From contig JAKSKO010000024.1 of assembly GCA_024401715.1 (NCBI GenBank), positions 1-32,587 of the forward strand: a DNA stretch of 32,587 bases. The letters run 5' to 3'. Positions 15,172 through 23,291 of this stretch are shown here, one piece after another. The notes beneath the pieces are model-generated. The model saw only the letters and a program-made list of their open reading frames with translations. It was not told where the DNA came from and did no database searches. A program made the translations under genes and the position numbers. This DNA is from Bacteroidales bacterium. GTDB lineage: Bacteria; Bacteroidota; Bacteroidia; Bacteroidales; UBA932. Within the stretch, counting starts at the first letter, position 1. Every line of letters begins with the position of its first letter.

Positions 15172-15633
15172 CTATTCCAAAATGAAAGAGTCCAGGACCA
15201 GGCGGGCAACGCAGGTGTCCACAGGTTCCCGCAGGAAAAGCGAGATGTAGCGTGGATGGCGGCCGGAATGGCCCCTGGGGTCGTAGATAACCTGAAGGGT
15301 GGCAGTGGAATCCGGACGCAAGAACAAAGGCGAAACAGAGGCCTTTACGCAGCCACAGGACGTTTCCGCACGGCCGATGGCAATGGCAGACTCTCCGGCA
15401 TTTCTGAAGCGGTATACTGCCTTCAGGGGGCCGGATTTTTCGTGCGCCGTTCCAAGATTCACATACAGACTGTCAAATTCCAGGAACTCTGCAGCCCACT
15501 GTTTCGGACGGGATTCTGCCTGAAGCAGGCTGTCCACGCGCTGGCGCGGAAGCATGCGTATCTGTGCCGATGCGGCAAAAGCACCGCAGCACAGAAAGGG
15601 AAGCAGAAGCATATGTCCTACTCTACGTTTCAA
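15172..15633 (-). CDS. DUF1573 domain protein, exported
   Basis: A 153-residue protein with a signal sequence ending near FAASAQ and one DUF1573 domain: FDSLYVNLGTAHEKSGPLKAVYRFRNAG, then the hallmark TSCGCVKAS, then VIYDPRGHSG. DUF1573 proteins are widespread periplasmic or surface Ig-like proteins in Bacteroidota, with no firm function. Start choice: a TTG directly after the stop codon of the upstream AraC-type gene (15633) gives the charged n-region KRR needed by a signal peptide. The first ATG (15612) would leave only MLLLPF. I favour TTG. It lies directly against the regulator gene, so the two are probably co-transcribed. Confidence 0.85.
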   Translation of the reverse strand: MKRRVGHMLLLPFLCCGAFAASAQIRMLPRQRVDSLLQAESRPKQWAAEFLEFDSLYVNLGTAHEKSGPLKAVYRFRNAGESAIAIGRAETSCGCVKASVSPLFLRPDSTATLQVIYDPRGHSGRHPRYISLFLREPVDTCVARLVLDSFILE

Positions 15634-16539
15634 TTACAAAATTTTCATGAATTCTCGCGGAGGAACTCCAACTGCGGCCTTAAAATAGCTTGTGAATTGG
15701 CTCTGAGAAGAGAAATGAAGTATATCGCACACCTCTCCCACACTCTTTCCTTTCTGGAGCAGAGACTTGGCGTCATTGATCACCTGCTCCTTTATTATAT
15801 CAAGGGGGTGGTGACCGCTGGCATCATAGATGACAGAGGCGAAATATTTCGGTGAAAGGCCGGCATTCTGAGCATAATGTGAGACATCCCTGAATTCCCT
15901 GTATTCTTCCGAAAGCTGATAAAGGAAATCTTTGTATATCTGCTCCTTGTTGGACACCTTTTGCTTGCGGTTGGAAAGTTTCCAGCGCTGGAAGCCTACG
16001 GCGGCAATACCGCCCAGAAGAAGCATATAGCTCTTCACGAGGTCTGCATTCACCTTGTCCGGATCTCCCTGCAGGGCCGCCTTCAGAAGACGGTACACGC
16101 CTATGCCGCTCTGAACTTCGGTATTCTCCAGCTTGATATTGAAAGGAGCCGTGAAATTCTCCATCGAATAGATGGAATTATGTATGGAAGCCGGCGGAGC
16201 ATAAGTCTGGTCCGGCAGGACTATCACAATCACCTTGCTGTCATCCGCCAATTCCATAGCCTCCGCCTTTGTTCCCGAAGGAAGAACGATGAGACCGTTA
16301 GGCTGAAGCTTGTATTCCTTCAGATTGCATTTGAGACGAACCTCTCCCTGCACACAAAGGATAACTACAATGAAGTTGATCCTCAGCGGCAGCATTTTCA
16401 AGAAAGACTTTATCTCCGGAGTGTATGTTTCCTCCAGAGGGCTGTCCAGGTTGTCATACATCAGAAGAAGGTTGGAATATGTCACCATTCCATCCACCTT
16501 CGGAAGCATCTTGAATAGCAGCTTGGAAAAAAGTCCCAT
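15634..16539 (-). CDS. AraC-type transcriptional regulator
   Basis: 301 residues. The C-terminal third (about 195-301) is an AraC/XylS double helix-turn-helix: one helix-turn-helix in VSHYAQNAGLSPKYFASVIYD, the second in SVGEVCDILHFSSQSQFTSYFKAAVGVPPREF. The N-terminal 170 residues have a cupin-like run of beta strands (GEVRLKCNLKEYKLQPNGLIVLPSG) that may sense a ligand. There is no membrane span, so this is a soluble regulator and not a hybrid two-component sensor. It lies 21 bases after the small lipoprotein gene with no promoter element in the gap, so it is probably the end of the susC-led unit and may control it. Confidence 0.9.
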   Translation of the reverse strand: MGLFSKLLFKMLPKVDGMVTYSNLLLMYDNLDSPLEETYTPEIKSFLKMLPLRINFIVVILCVQGEVRLKCNLKEYKLQPNGLIVLPSGTKAEAMELADDSKVIVIVLPDQTYAPPASIHNSIYSMENFTAPFNIKLENTEVQSGIGVYRLLKAALQGDPDKVNADLVKSYMLLLGGIAAVGFQRWKLSNRKQKVSNKEQIYKDFLYQLSEEYREFRDVSHYAQNAGLSPKYFASVIYDASGHHPLDIIKEQVINDAKSLLQKGKSVGEVCDILHFSSQSQFTSYFKAAVGVPPREFMKIL

Positions 16540-16560
16540 AGTTTATTGTAGTTCAGGCAC

Positions 16561-16989
16561 TTACAGATCCAACGGGAATTCAGGAACCCGGACGAAAACC
16601 TGAATATCATCGGGGTCGTCCATCGCAACCCATTCCATACGTGAAGCTGTAAGCGAAGTTATCTTGTATGTGTGTGACCAAAAAGAGTTTGTGAAGTCGT
16701 AAAGGCCACGGATACAGGTTCCGTAATTGTCCGTAACCAGATTGTATGAACCGGTTGTACGTTCCATGTACATGGAACCCACATTGTGGGCCATTACGAA
16801 TTTTTTGGCCTTGAGGTGTATATATAATTCGAATGGTACAGTCTCCGCCTTCCATTTATCCAGCTTCCAGTCACCGGAGGTGTTGATGAAGGTAATATCC
16901 AACTGGGGCTCTACCGGATCCACTGCCGCTTTCTTGCAGGAAATGCAGCAGAAAGCCGCGCTTATCAGTAATAAAACAAGTTTTTTCAT
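16561..16989 (-). CDS. small lipoprotein, lipocalin-like
   Basis: 142 residues, signal peptide with lipobox CISC (Cys18). The mature part has GDWKLDKW near residue 39, then regularly alternating short strands (FELYIHL, KKFVMAH, TTGSYNLV, THTYKITSL, MEWVAM). This fits the small beta-barrel lipocalin-like lipoproteins common in Bacteroidota. The role is unknown. It lies 15 bases after the subtilisin-like protease gene, so a role as binding partner, chaperone or inhibitor of the protease is possible but unproven. Confidence 0.8.
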   Translation of the reverse strand: MKKLVLLLISAAFCCISCKKAAVDPVEPQLDITFINTSGDWKLDKWKAETVPFELYIHLKAKKFVMAHNVGSMYMERTTGSYNLVTDNYGTCIRGLYDFTNSFWSHTYKITSLTASRMEWVAMDDPDDIQVFVRVPEFPLDL

Positions 16990-17004
16990 TTCACAAACGC
17001 AATT

Positions 17005-19020
17005 TTAAAACATCCAGCCATTGTTGGAACCGGCTTTGACGGTAAGAATAAAATCGGCCGACTGCGTTCCGCAGCTGATATGACCTTTGGTGATTCCCTC
17101 CTTCATACCCTTGAATACAAGAATATTGCCAGAAACACGGTAGGAAGCCAAAGAATCGTCCTCAAATGAAACGCTGACGTTAGATACTGTATTAAAGTAA
17201 TAACTAAGGTTGTATTCGCTCTCCTTGCCCGTATCCAACAGGACATTCGGGAACACCATATCCGTACCCGCAGCTTTAACGGCATCAAGCAGACCGTTCA
17301 CATTAAGGAATCCATGACCCAGCTTGCCCTTGAAAGATTCCAGCTGCAATTTCTTGTATTGGTTATGACCAAGATCCGCAACGTATTTGTAATATCCCTT
17401 ATCGCCCACCATATAGTCATCAATAGGTGTAGCGCTGCTGTATAGAAGTTCCTTGTATTGGTCTGCAGTAAGCGAGATATGGTTCTGAGCAGCATAAGAA
17501 ATTGCCAGGGCCAGGGCAGCAGACACATGAGGGGTTGCCATGGAACTTCCTTCAAACCAGGCATATCCACCTTCTGAAATCTGATAAGGAACGGTTGAAA
17601 GGATACAGCCGATAGTACCGTATAATCCCGATCTCGGATCTACATAATCATAGAAATAATCCTGATCTCCGCCCGGAGCGCAGATATCTGAATACAAGCC
17701 GTAATTCGTATAAACAGCCGGTGTATAGTCCGGAGCGGAACCTATCACGGAGACAAATTCCCCGTATGCTCCCGGATAACCGGCAGCTGCGGCACTCTCG
17801 TTACCTGCGGCAAAAACACCTATACCGCCGCGGATTGGGCCGTTAGGACTGCCTGCAGTATTGATGAAATACAGAAGAGCATCTTTCTCAATGATATTGT
17901 TCTCCATCCACTCCTCATCTGTTCCGTACTGGGGAGCCCAGTCATAAGGATTGGCAAGGCAGGACGTGTAACCCCAGCTGCATTGCAGGATAACTGCTCC
18001 ATTGTCGGCTGCATATTTGATAGCTTCAACCTCGGCAAGTATGGAAGAAACATAGTTTCCGCTGAAGATCTGGCAGCTCATCACCTTCACTCCGGGGTTT
18101 GAGGCGTTACCGCCTGCAATTGATGAGATACCGATGCCATTGTTGTTATGGGCTGCGATAACACCTGCGACATGGGTTCCATGGCCGGAATCCGCTGCAA
18201 GATTATAGGAAATGATACCGCTGCCCTTCACGAAGTTGAAACCGAAATAGTCACCGGCATAGCCGTTGCCGTCATTGTCCGTATCACTGCCGAAGGTCTC
18301 ACCCTCGTTGTGCCACATACTTGCTACAAGGTCCGGATGATTGTAGAAAATACCCTCATCCACAACTGCAACAATCACACTCGGATCACCGGTGCATTTC
18401 TCCCAGGCCTTCTGAACGTTCACATCGGCACCGGCACGGAAACCCCTTGTCCAGTTGTCTCCGTCATTGATAAGGTTCCACTGATACTCCAGATATGGGT
18501 CATCCGGGGAAGACATGCCTACGGCCTTGGTAAGAGCCTTTGAGGCAATAAACGGTATAGGACGCTTGTCCGTATTGTAGGCGCGCTTGATACCATGGTT
18601 GTACTCCACACCCTGCACCTGACCAAGGGCAGACAGTTCTCGTGCCACTGTCTCAATATCGTATGAAGCATCGAAACGCACAAGATACCAAAGATCCAGA
18701 CCGGCCTTGCGGGTAGCCTCTTCCCTGCTCTCATTCACAGGGAAAACCCTGCGGAACTCATAGGCACCGTAATTTGCAAGAATCTCATCAACCGAAGGGA
18801 TACCCGCTTTGGTGCAAGCGTTTCCAGCCTTTGTGAGGCCTGCCTGTTCAAGAACCGGAACAACATCGGGAGTGAACTTTATAAGAAGTTCTCCCTTCAT
18901 TGCAGCATCCTTGATACTTATTTCGGGCTCTGAGCTGCCGCCGGCCACCTCTTTCACACATGAAGAAGCAAGAGCGATGGACGCCAGAACAAGAGTATAT
19001 GTCAAATATCTGAATTTCAT
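17005..19020 (-). CDS. S8 (subtilisin-like) serine protease, lipoprotein
   Basis: A 671-residue surface or periplasmic lipoprotein with lipobox ending SSC (Cys21). Residues about 40-145 form a pro-domain (GELLIKFTPD start, ALGQVQGVEYNH end). The catalytic domain has Asp221 (VAVVDEGI), His280 (SGHGTHVAGVIAA), oxyanion Asn407 (FAAGNES) and Ser493 (GSSMATPHVSAA), so all active-site residues are present. A beta domain of about 90 residues follows (DMVFPNVLLDTGKESEYNLSYYF onward). It lies four bases after a leucine-rich-repeat lipoprotein gene in the susC-led unit, where it would cut protein outside the cell for uptake. Confidence 0.94.
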   Translation of the reverse strand: MKFRYLTYTLVLASIALASSCVKEVAGGSSEPEISIKDAAMKGELLIKFTPDVVPVLEQAGLTKAGNACTKAGIPSVDEILANYGAYEFRRVFPVNESREEATRKAGLDLWYLVRFDASYDIETVARELSALGQVQGVEYNHGIKRAYNTDKRPIPFIASKALTKAVGMSSPDDPYLEYQWNLINDGDNWTRGFRAGADVNVQKAWEKCTGDPSVIVAVVDEGIFYNHPDLVASMWHNEGETFGSDTDNDGNGYAGDYFGFNFVKGSGIISYNLAADSGHGTHVAGVIAAHNNNGIGISSIAGGNASNPGVKVMSCQIFSGNYVSSILAEVEAIKYAADNGAVILQCSWGYTSCLANPYDWAPQYGTDEEWMENNIIEKDALLYFINTAGSPNGPIRGGIGVFAAGNESAAAAGYPGAYGEFVSVIGSAPDYTPAVYTNYGLYSDICAPGGDQDYFYDYVDPRSGLYGTIGCILSTVPYQISEGGYAWFEGSSMATPHVSAALALAISYAAQNHISLTADQYKELLYSSATPIDDYMVGDKGYYKYVADLGHNQYKKLQLESFKGKLGHGFLNVNGLLDAVKAAGTDMVFPNVLLDTGKESEYNLSYYFNTVSNVSVSFEDDSLASYRVSGNILVFKGMKEGITKGHISCGTQSADFILTVKAGSNNGWMF

Positions 19021-19024
19021 TGCA

Positions 19025-20656
19025 TTAGTCTCCTATATAAATATCCTCGTGCTCTTTATATCCCTTGTAGAAATCCCAGTAATAGTCCAGATTCACAGGA
19101 ACATTGTTGAAGAATGCCGCCGTGCCGTTGCTGGCGCGTCCTTCCTGCGGATAGCAAAGTGCATAAGGACCCCACGAGGTAAGGTTAGGATGATAAAGTA
19201 CCCAATCAGGGAGATTGCCGTACAGACGGTTAAGGTTGAATGCAAAGTATTTTGCATTAGGAAGAACCTTAGGTGTCCCCACAAGTGCAGGAGGCAAATT
19301 CAATGTCTGGCAATCCTCCTCTGTATATTTCACTTCATAATCCAGCATATCCGGCATCTCACCCTCAAGATAGTTTACAGACAGGCGCAGGGTGTCCAAT
19401 TTCTCCCATTCCAGCAGTCGTCTTGGGAAAGGCCCCTTCAGGCCGGCCAAATCCTTGTGCACGGTGTTGCTGAGGTCCAGAACATAACCTCTCTGGCAAG
19501 TGTTGATCAGCAGCGCATGCAGATTAGGGAAATTCTCCGGAGTGAGAACAGAAGGGATGGAAGCAAAATTGTTGCTGCTGATATCCAGCCACTCAAGTTT
19601 CCTCAGATTGGTGAACTCCTCCGGAAGCTGGCTTAGGCCGTAAGCGGAAATAGTAAGTTTCTTGAGGTTTTCCAGTTTGCAGATATATTCTCCCGGATCC
19701 ATATCATAAAGGAAAGAGTTTACATTGGAGAAGAACCTGAGTTCCTCCACCTCAGTAAGATACTGCACCTCATAAGGTATGCCTTCGGTGGTGCTGAACA
19801 TATTGAATGTTACAGCGCGCACGCGGCCTTTCTTCTCTGGAGTGTATCCTGGATCTGTCTCCTCCCACATTTTCACAATATCCCAGTTGGACATAGACTC
19901 ACCTGAAGGAATTTCCTGGGTAAGCACTATACTTCGGGCAAGGGAAATGATTGCCAGTGAATCTCCGTCATGGCCGATGGTAATCTCCGGCGCAGCGCTC
20001 TGTGCAACACTGAAGCGGCACACCTTGGCGCCCTCCCACGAGCCCCTTGGCTGCAGTTCAATCTCGCACTCACGCTCCATAGGAATGGAATTAACGCCCC
20101 AACTGAACTTAAGGGTAAGCTCACGCGGACGTGCTCCGCGGTCGAAATTGAATTCCGGAATTTCACAGCTGAGCCATTTGCGTGCGGTAACAGGAATCAC
20201 CACATCAAAAGGCACATTTGCACGAACCTTCACTTCAAACTTGCGGTCTTCCGCATAATCGAAATGCTTGATGTTTATCTTATCTTCCGATGTATGGATA
20301 TCGTAGCCGTAGCCATCCTGGCTAACCTTCACATCAATATCATCACCTGTAACGCGGTTGTGGAAACGGATGAGACCCTGGCGCGCTGTGCTGGAAACGG
20401 TGGAATCCACACGCACCACACACTCTGCCGAAGCCGGACCGTTTGCAGGAGAGACTGAAATCCACGGGTGGTCGCACTCGGCAGTCCAGGCCTGGGATGA
20501 GGCCAGCACAAGATTGTATCCGCCGCCCTCGCTAAGGGCGGTAATCTCTGTCTGATCCACAGCGAAAGGCAACTCTCCGCTTTTCTGGCGGCAAGCCACC
20601 AGACAAAGCACAATGCAGATTGCGGCGACGATTATATTTAGAATTTTCTTTAGCAT
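19025..20656 (-). CDS. lipoprotein with BACON domain and leucine-rich repeats
   Basis: 543 residues, lipobox LVAC (Cys22). Residues about 30-112 form a BACON-type Ig domain (SSQAWTAECDHPWISVSPANGPA, then RVDST and KVSQDGYG). A second, similar beta domain follows to about 230 and ends FSVAQSAAP. From about residue 285 there are leucine-rich repeats: LENLKKLTISAYGLSQLPEEF, LRKLEWLDISSNNFASIPSVL, and EKLDTLRLSVNYLEGEMPDM. This is a binding protein without catalytic residues, probably surface-exposed, gripping protein or glycoprotein. It lies four bases before the protease gene and three after the other leucine-rich-repeat gene. Confidence 0.9.
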   Translation of the reverse strand: MLKKILNIIVAAICIVLCLVACRQKSGELPFAVDQTEITALSEGGGYNLVLASSQAWTAECDHPWISVSPANGPASAECVVRVDSTVSSTARQGLIRFHNRVTGDDIDVKVSQDGYGYDIHTSEDKINIKHFDYAEDRKFEVKVRANVPFDVVIPVTARKWLSCEIPEFNFDRGARPRELTLKFSWGVNSIPMERECEIELQPRGSWEGAKVCRFSVAQSAAPEITIGHDGDSLAIISLARSIVLTQEIPSGESMSNWDIVKMWEETDPGYTPEKKGRVRAVTFNMFSTTEGIPYEVQYLTEVEELRFFSNVNSFLYDMDPGEYICKLENLKKLTISAYGLSQLPEEFTNLRKLEWLDISSNNFASIPSVLTPENFPNLHALLINTCQRGYVLDLSNTVHKDLAGLKGPFPRRLLEWEKLDTLRLSVNYLEGEMPDMLDYEVKYTEEDCQTLNLPPALVGTPKVLPNAKYFAFNLNRLYGNLPDWVLYHPNLTSWGPYALCYPQEGRASNGTAAFFNNVPVNLDYYWDFYKGYKEHEDIYIGD

Positions 20657-20659
20657 ATC

Positions 20660-23281
20660 CTAGCGAAGCATATATTCACAGTTAATTATATTCTGGCTCT
20701 TGTCATACATCAGTATGTATGCACCCTGCATCCAGGCCGAACAGATATCCGATGCATCAAAAGTGATATTCGGGTTGTCACTGATATCCAGGAAGTAGCA
20801 CAGGGTGGATATCGTGTCATTCACCTTCCTGAGGTCGTTGCCACCCAGATACAGGCCACGCAGACCCTTGTGCTGATATATGCCCACAGGCCACTCTCGC
20901 AGGCAACGGTTACCGTTCGCGTCCCTCTGGCTGCGGAAAGACAGAACTGTGAGATAGCCCGAATCCAGCACTGCATAAGGGAATGAAGAGAAACGGTTGC
21001 AGCCGAAATCCAGGCCGTAAAGGTATGGAAGATACACTGCATTGAAGGTGTTGTTTGGAACGGAACTCAGATGGTTGTAGCTGAAATCCATCGAAGTTGT
21101 GTTGATCATGGTAGAACCCTTGAATGCTTCCTCAGGCAGCTCGTTTATGAAACAGCCACGCATATTGAAGAAGGAAACGATACTTTCAGACTCGCTGAAT
21201 TCCACCGGGAATTTCTCAAGAGGATTGTTTGCCAGCGTGAGGGTGGACACCTTGATTCCGCGATATCTGCCATCGGAACCTGCATGCTCCACACCCTTTA
21301 TCAGGTTGTAGCTGAAATCCACGCTACCCATGATAAAAGCCGATTTGCTGGTGAAGATGTCCGGCAGTTCCTCCAGCTGGTTATAACTTGCGGAGAATGT
21401 CTCAATATCCTCTATACCGCAGAAGAAACCGCTTTCGTCACGGCCGATAGAACTGATCATGTTATTATCCAGATAACAGTCCACAAGGTTGATGTCGTGG
21501 CCGAAAGGAGCCACCTTGCTTATCCTGTTACTCATGAGGTCTATGAGTCCCAGGGCCTTGAAATTACTTATCTCTTCCGGAAGTTCTTCCAAGTTGTTCT
21601 GGCTGCAGTACAGAATCTGTATCTTGGATGAGGATGCACCGGTTGCAAGGCCTTTTATACCCTTTAGAATCTCTTCCGGGCTCCACTGCGAGTTATTGGA
21701 AATATTCACCGAAACAAGCTCCGGAAGGTCACAGACAACCATCGGAAAGTTAACCATCTTGGGGTTATTGTAGATCTCGAAATCCGTGAGGGAGGTGAGC
21801 TGGCTGAATGTTGAAGGGAGTTCCTCCAGCATAGAGTTGGCAATGAAGAGATACTCCAGATTTTTCAGCTTGCCTATAGCGGGGTCTATACTCTTCAGGG
21901 TATTTGAATACACACCGTGGATATTGTCCTGCAGACGGATGTGAGGGATGGTATTGCCGCTTGCCTTCTCTATCAGTTCATCCTCCTTCATGTAGTCGTA
22001 CATGGCAATCTCCGGGATATTGATGCCGTGTTCCTTAAGAGCACGCGCGATAGGCTCGCTCATAGGGGTTGGCATGCGCAGAGAACGCATGTGCTGCTTG
22101 TGACGCTGGAAAAGGGTGGCACGGGACAGACTTGGGTTCTCCGGATCCTGCGGCAGGAAGCTTGGGTCGTTGTGATTGCCAAGGTACAGCTGATCCAGCT
22201 GATCCAGCTGGCCTATGGCAGCAGGCAGATGACCGCCGAAGTTATAGCCCTCCAGATTAATCATGGCAACGCGGCCGTTTGAATAAAGCTGAACGCCTGG
22301 CTGGTCTCCCCAAAGATCAACGTCCTTATTGAAATTCCAGTTCACTCCGTAGTTATGCTCCACACCGGAATATTTCCAGTTAGGGCCGTCCAGGGACAGC
22401 CATATCTCATACAGGGCATAATAGTCCTTGATATATTCATCGGCCTCGTAAAGGGTGATTGGGACCTCGGTATTCGTTGTAACATTATCCTCCACCGCAA
22501 AGTCTGCAAGGGCAGGATTTGTATTTGTCTCCAATAGGACCTTGTCCGATGCGTATGTATTGTAAGAAACAATGCCGTATCTGCCGGCAGGAAGTTCCAC
22601 ATCCTTCTTAGTGGTAAGGTGGGAGGTCTGATAGCCGTCACCGCTATCTCCGAAGATGATTTCGAACTTGGTTTCCAGTTTGGTGAAGCTTGTGCGCACA
22701 TTTGTAGCACGATTCACAACAGTGATGTCCACATAGCGTATTTCATCGAAAGTGTACTCCCTGTTAACAGCCTTTGTGGAAGGCTTGTTTGTGAAAGCGC
22801 CGAAATCTTTCGTAAAGGTGAAGTTCACATGACCCCTTGCAACAACATTGGCAGTAAGGTCGTGCATTGTAAGTCCTCCCGGAACAACCTTGAACTCTGT
22901 CTGCTGGGGAACCCCTATATAAAGTTCCTGGTCCAGAGCATCGTAAAGGGTGAAGTTCAGAAGTGAATAGTCTCCCCTGTACAATTTGAGTTTCTCCGAA
23001 CGCAGGCCGAACTCTACATTCTCCGCCGCACCGTGCTGAAGCACCAGGGTCTGGGTGAGCTCATCACCCTCATACTCCATTGTAAGCTTTATCTTATATG
23101 CCTGATTAAGGTATTCCAGCTGGCTCTGGATGGCTTTGCTCTGATAAGAAGCCTCCTTGTACAGTTTGAACTGCACATAGCCGTATCCCCCGTCATATTC
23201 AGGGGTCTGAGCCTTATTGCAGGCCAAAGCCAGCAATGCTGTTGCACACAGGACAAATATCTTGATATAGGAACGAGTCAT
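20660..23281 (-). CDS. large leucine-rich-repeat lipoprotein (DUF4458-like N-terminus)
   Basis: 873 residues, lipobox LALAC (Cys21). The N-terminal part (about 30-150) is a beta domain (YGYVQFKLYKEASY) that I associate with DUF4458. A second beta segment runs to about 290. Leucine-rich repeats then run from about residue 340 to the C-terminus, with many LxxLxxLxLxxNxLxxLP units. A local triple DQL arises from a tandem repeat near base 22200. No catalytic motif is seen. It is presumably a surface receptor for a protein-like ligand, paired with the BACON-repeat protein encoded next. Confidence 0.9.
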   Translation of the reverse strand: MTRSYIKIFVLCATALLALACNKAQTPEYDGGYGYVQFKLYKEASYQSKAIQSQLEYLNQAYKIKLTMEYEGDELTQTLVLQHGAAENVEFGLRSEKLKLYRGDYSLLNFTLYDALDQELYIGVPQQTEFKVVPGGLTMHDLTANVVARGHVNFTFTKDFGAFTNKPSTKAVNREYTFDEIRYVDITVVNRATNVRTSFTKLETKFEIIFGDSGDGYQTSHLTTKKDVELPAGRYGIVSYNTYASDKVLLETNTNPALADFAVEDNVTTNTEVPITLYEADEYIKDYYALYEIWLSLDGPNWKYSGVEHNYGVNWNFNKDVDLWGDQPGVQLYSNGRVAMINLEGYNFGGHLPAAIGQLDQLDQLYLGNHNDPSFLPQDPENPSLSRATLFQRHKQHMRSLRMPTPMSEPIARALKEHGINIPEIAMYDYMKEDELIEKASGNTIPHIRLQDNIHGVYSNTLKSIDPAIGKLKNLEYLFIANSMLEELPSTFSQLTSLTDFEIYNNPKMVNFPMVVCDLPELVSVNISNNSQWSPEEILKGIKGLATGASSSKIQILYCSQNNLEELPEEISNFKALGLIDLMSNRISKVAPFGHDINLVDCYLDNNMISSIGRDESGFFCGIEDIETFSASYNQLEELPDIFTSKSAFIMGSVDFSYNLIKGVEHAGSDGRYRGIKVSTLTLANNPLEKFPVEFSESESIVSFFNMRGCFINELPEEAFKGSTMINTTSMDFSYNHLSSVPNNTFNAVYLPYLYGLDFGCNRFSSFPYAVLDSGYLTVLSFRSQRDANGNRCLREWPVGIYQHKGLRGLYLGGNDLRKVNDTISTLCYFLDISDNPNITFDASDICSAWMQGAYILMYDKSQNIINCEYMLR

Positions 23282-23291
23282 ATCTCTATGC

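Noticed and set aside
15070-15855. A 261-codon plus-strand frame from the end of nqrF into the regulator gene
   Set aside because: It crosses a clear bidirectional terminator and is antisense to the DUF1573 and AraC-type genes.
22185-22215. Short tandem repeat coding DQL-DQL in the large leucine-rich-repeat protein
   Set aside because: Only two and a half units, in frame within a leucine-rich repeat. It looks like ordinary repeat drift and not a phase-variable tract.
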